This document shows, piece by piece, positions 63,034 through 64,000 of a stretch of DNA of 64,000 nt. The translations under genes were made by a program, and so were the position numbers. This stretch comes from JAQBQB01 sp963846925 (GTDB lineage Bacteria > Gemmatimonadota > Gemmatimonadetes > Gemmatimonadales > Gemmatimonadaceae), in contig CAWJXW010000016.1 in assembly GCA_963846925.1 (NCBI GenBank), positions 372,001 to 436,000 on the forward strand, written 5' to 3'. The first letter of the stretch is position 1, and each line of letters opens with the position of its first letter. The notes under the pieces are model-generated. The model did not search any database. It was given only the letters and a program-made list of their open reading frames with translations, and was not told the DNA's origin.

Positions 63034-64000
63034 GTGAACGAGCTCGAGACCTCCAACGGAGAGGCAACATCCCGCCTTCAATGGGCGATGGCCCGCGCCG
63101 GACTCGGCATCTGCACCGTTTCGAGACACGGGCAGATCCTCTCATCGAGCGACGAAACAGCCAGAATGCTCGGCTTCAGGGACGCCGACGCCACCATCGG
63201 ACTCGATGTGGCCGGCAAGGTGTTCATCGACGCCGACGAGTTCGCGGCGATGCGAGCGGCCGCCGACGCCGCGAATCCCGAGTGGATGGAAACGCGGTGG
63301 AAGCGGCGCGACGGGAGCCTCATCGTCGTGCGCCTCGCGGCCCGCACCATAACGGACGGCCGCGGAGAGGATCGCCTCGAGATCCTCGCCGAGGACGTGA
63401 CCGAGCGCCGGCGCCAGGACGAATTGGTGCGCCGCAGCGAACGCATGGCGTCGCTCGGCGCGGTGCTCGCAGGAGCGGCGCACGAGCTGAACAACCCGCT
63501 CGCCGCGATATTGGGATTCTCGCAACTGCTCCTTCGCCGGCGCTGGCCGCTCGAGGACCGCACCGCCCTCGAGGCGATTCACCATGAAGCGCTCCGCTCG
63601 GCCACGATCGTGAAGGACCTGCTCGCATTGGCTCGGCGACGCGGGATCGAGCGGCGCGCTCCGGCCGACGTCAACGAGCTGGTCGCGTACATCGTGCGGA
63701 CTCGGCGCTACGCACTCGAGACCGCGGGAATCGTCTGCGAGCTCGAGCTCGGGCCGATGCCGCCGGTGCGCGGCGACCGCACGCAGCTCGAGCAGGTGAT
63801 TTTGAATTTGCTGAACAACGCGGAGCAGGCGCTCCGCCCGCGCGTCGACGGACACCGCTCGACGTCCCAGGGCGGGGGCCGCATCCTGATCCGTACGCGG
63901 CACGAGGAGCCCGACGTCGTCGTCGAGGTGGAGGACAATGGGCCGGGCGTGCCGGACGACGTTCGATCCGACATCTGGGATCCGTTCTGGACGTCGAAGG
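63034..64000 (+). CDS. PAS-domain sensor histidine kinase (3' end outside window)
   Basis: The gene is open to the right edge, 322 codons visible. Residues about 15-120 form a PAS domain (ARAGLGICTVSRHGQILSSS, EWMETRWKRRDGSLIVVRLA, EILAEDVTERRRQDELVRRS). The HisKA box AGAAHELNNPLAAILGFSQL has the phospho-acceptor His; GDRTQLEQVILNLLNNAEQA is the N box and VEVEDNGPGVPDDV the G1 box of the ATPase. No TM helix is present, so it is probably cytosolic. GTG 63034 is the start that gives the complete PAS domain. A partner regulator may follow beyond the window. Confidence 0.92.
   Translation, partial: MNELETSNGEATSRLQWAMARAGLGICTVSRHGQILSSSDETARMLGFRDADATIGLDVAGKVFIDADEFAAMRAAADAANPEWMETRWKRRDGSLIVVRLAARTITDGRGEDRLEILAEDVTERRRQDELVRRSERMASLGAVLAGAAHELNNPLAAILGFSQLLLRRRWPLEDRTALEAIHHEALRSATIVKDLLALARRRGIERRAPADVNELVAYIVRTRRYALETAGIVCELELGPMPPVRGDRTQLEQVILNLLNNAEQALRPRVDGHRSTSQGGGRILIRTRHEEPDVVVEVEDNGPGVPDDVRSDIWDPFWTSK

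Noticed and set aside
63081..63587. Plus-strand ORF starting MGDGPRRTRHLHRFETRAD
   Set aside because: It is an Arg-rich shadow of the PAS histidine kinase frame that starts at 63034 and stays open to the window edge.

Overview
The window is GC-rich, densely coding chromosomal DNA, most likely from a soil-type member of the phylum Gemmatimonadota. This rests on gene content, not on a marker gene: a PadR regulator coupled to an FtsX/MacB-type permease, many secreted peptidases and gamma-glutamyltransferases, eukaryotic-type Ser/Thr kinases, a fused branched-chain 2-oxoacid dehydrogenase E1, several ECF sigma/anti-sigma pairs and frequent GTG/TTG starts with 1-8 base overlaps. I saw no rRNA, tRNA, CRISPR array, phage or transposase gene.

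Layout. 1-7 kb: a Tat-exported NAD(P)-binding protein (cut by the left edge), a secreted gamma-glutamyltransferase, a small unknown protein, a Kir-type potassium channel and a secreted S9 peptidase. 7-12 kb: a repeat-rich divergent promoter, PadR plus its ABC-type permease, then an ECF sigma / anti-sigma / secretin-like operon. 12-18 kb: an MFS transporter, a broken DUF1080 protein, a second gamma-glutamyltransferase and an XdhC / Fe-S scaffold / MocA-like operon. 18-26 kb: a palindromic intergenic element, SGNH hydrolase, IspH, a CGNR regulator with a GNAT acetyltransferase, a large DEAH helicase, and pfkA. 26-30.5 kb: a SelW-like gene with an in-frame TGA (probable selenoprotein), a pseudopilin, and a four-gene ECF operon carrying two glycogen-binding (CBM48-like) domains. 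30.5-40 kb: a second palindromic element, a DEAD-box helicase, alpha/beta hydrolases, and two tandem Ser/Thr kinases. 40-52 kb: Lon, an S10 peptidase, a class A penicillin-binding protein, NAD synthetase, HNH and HIT proteins, and the fused E1 alpha/beta. 52-64 kb: an exported protein, an amidohydrolase, a secreted SGNH protein, a LytS-like kinase fused to a degenerate second kinase half with its LytTR regulator, TerC, a thioredoxin-like ferredoxin, rhodanese, OsmC, an ECF sigma factor and a PAS histidine kinase cut by the right edge.

Sequence quality matters here. Roughly 25 single-base frame changes hit otherwise well-conserved genes (Lon about eleven, the DEAD-box helicase five). Most are +1, and two occur in G/C heptamers. 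Protein motifs stay intact on either side of each break, so I regard most as sequencing indels and not decay. Frame-broken genes are listed as pseudogene with their full reconstructed span.

The most interesting items are the SelW-like CxxU gene with a SECIS-like hairpin whose loop resembles that of E. coli fdhF, two related nested-palindrome intergenic elements, the CBM48-bearing ECF operon, the kinase/pseudo-kinase fusion, and a PadR promoter with a perfect 9+9 operator and an apparently leaderless start.
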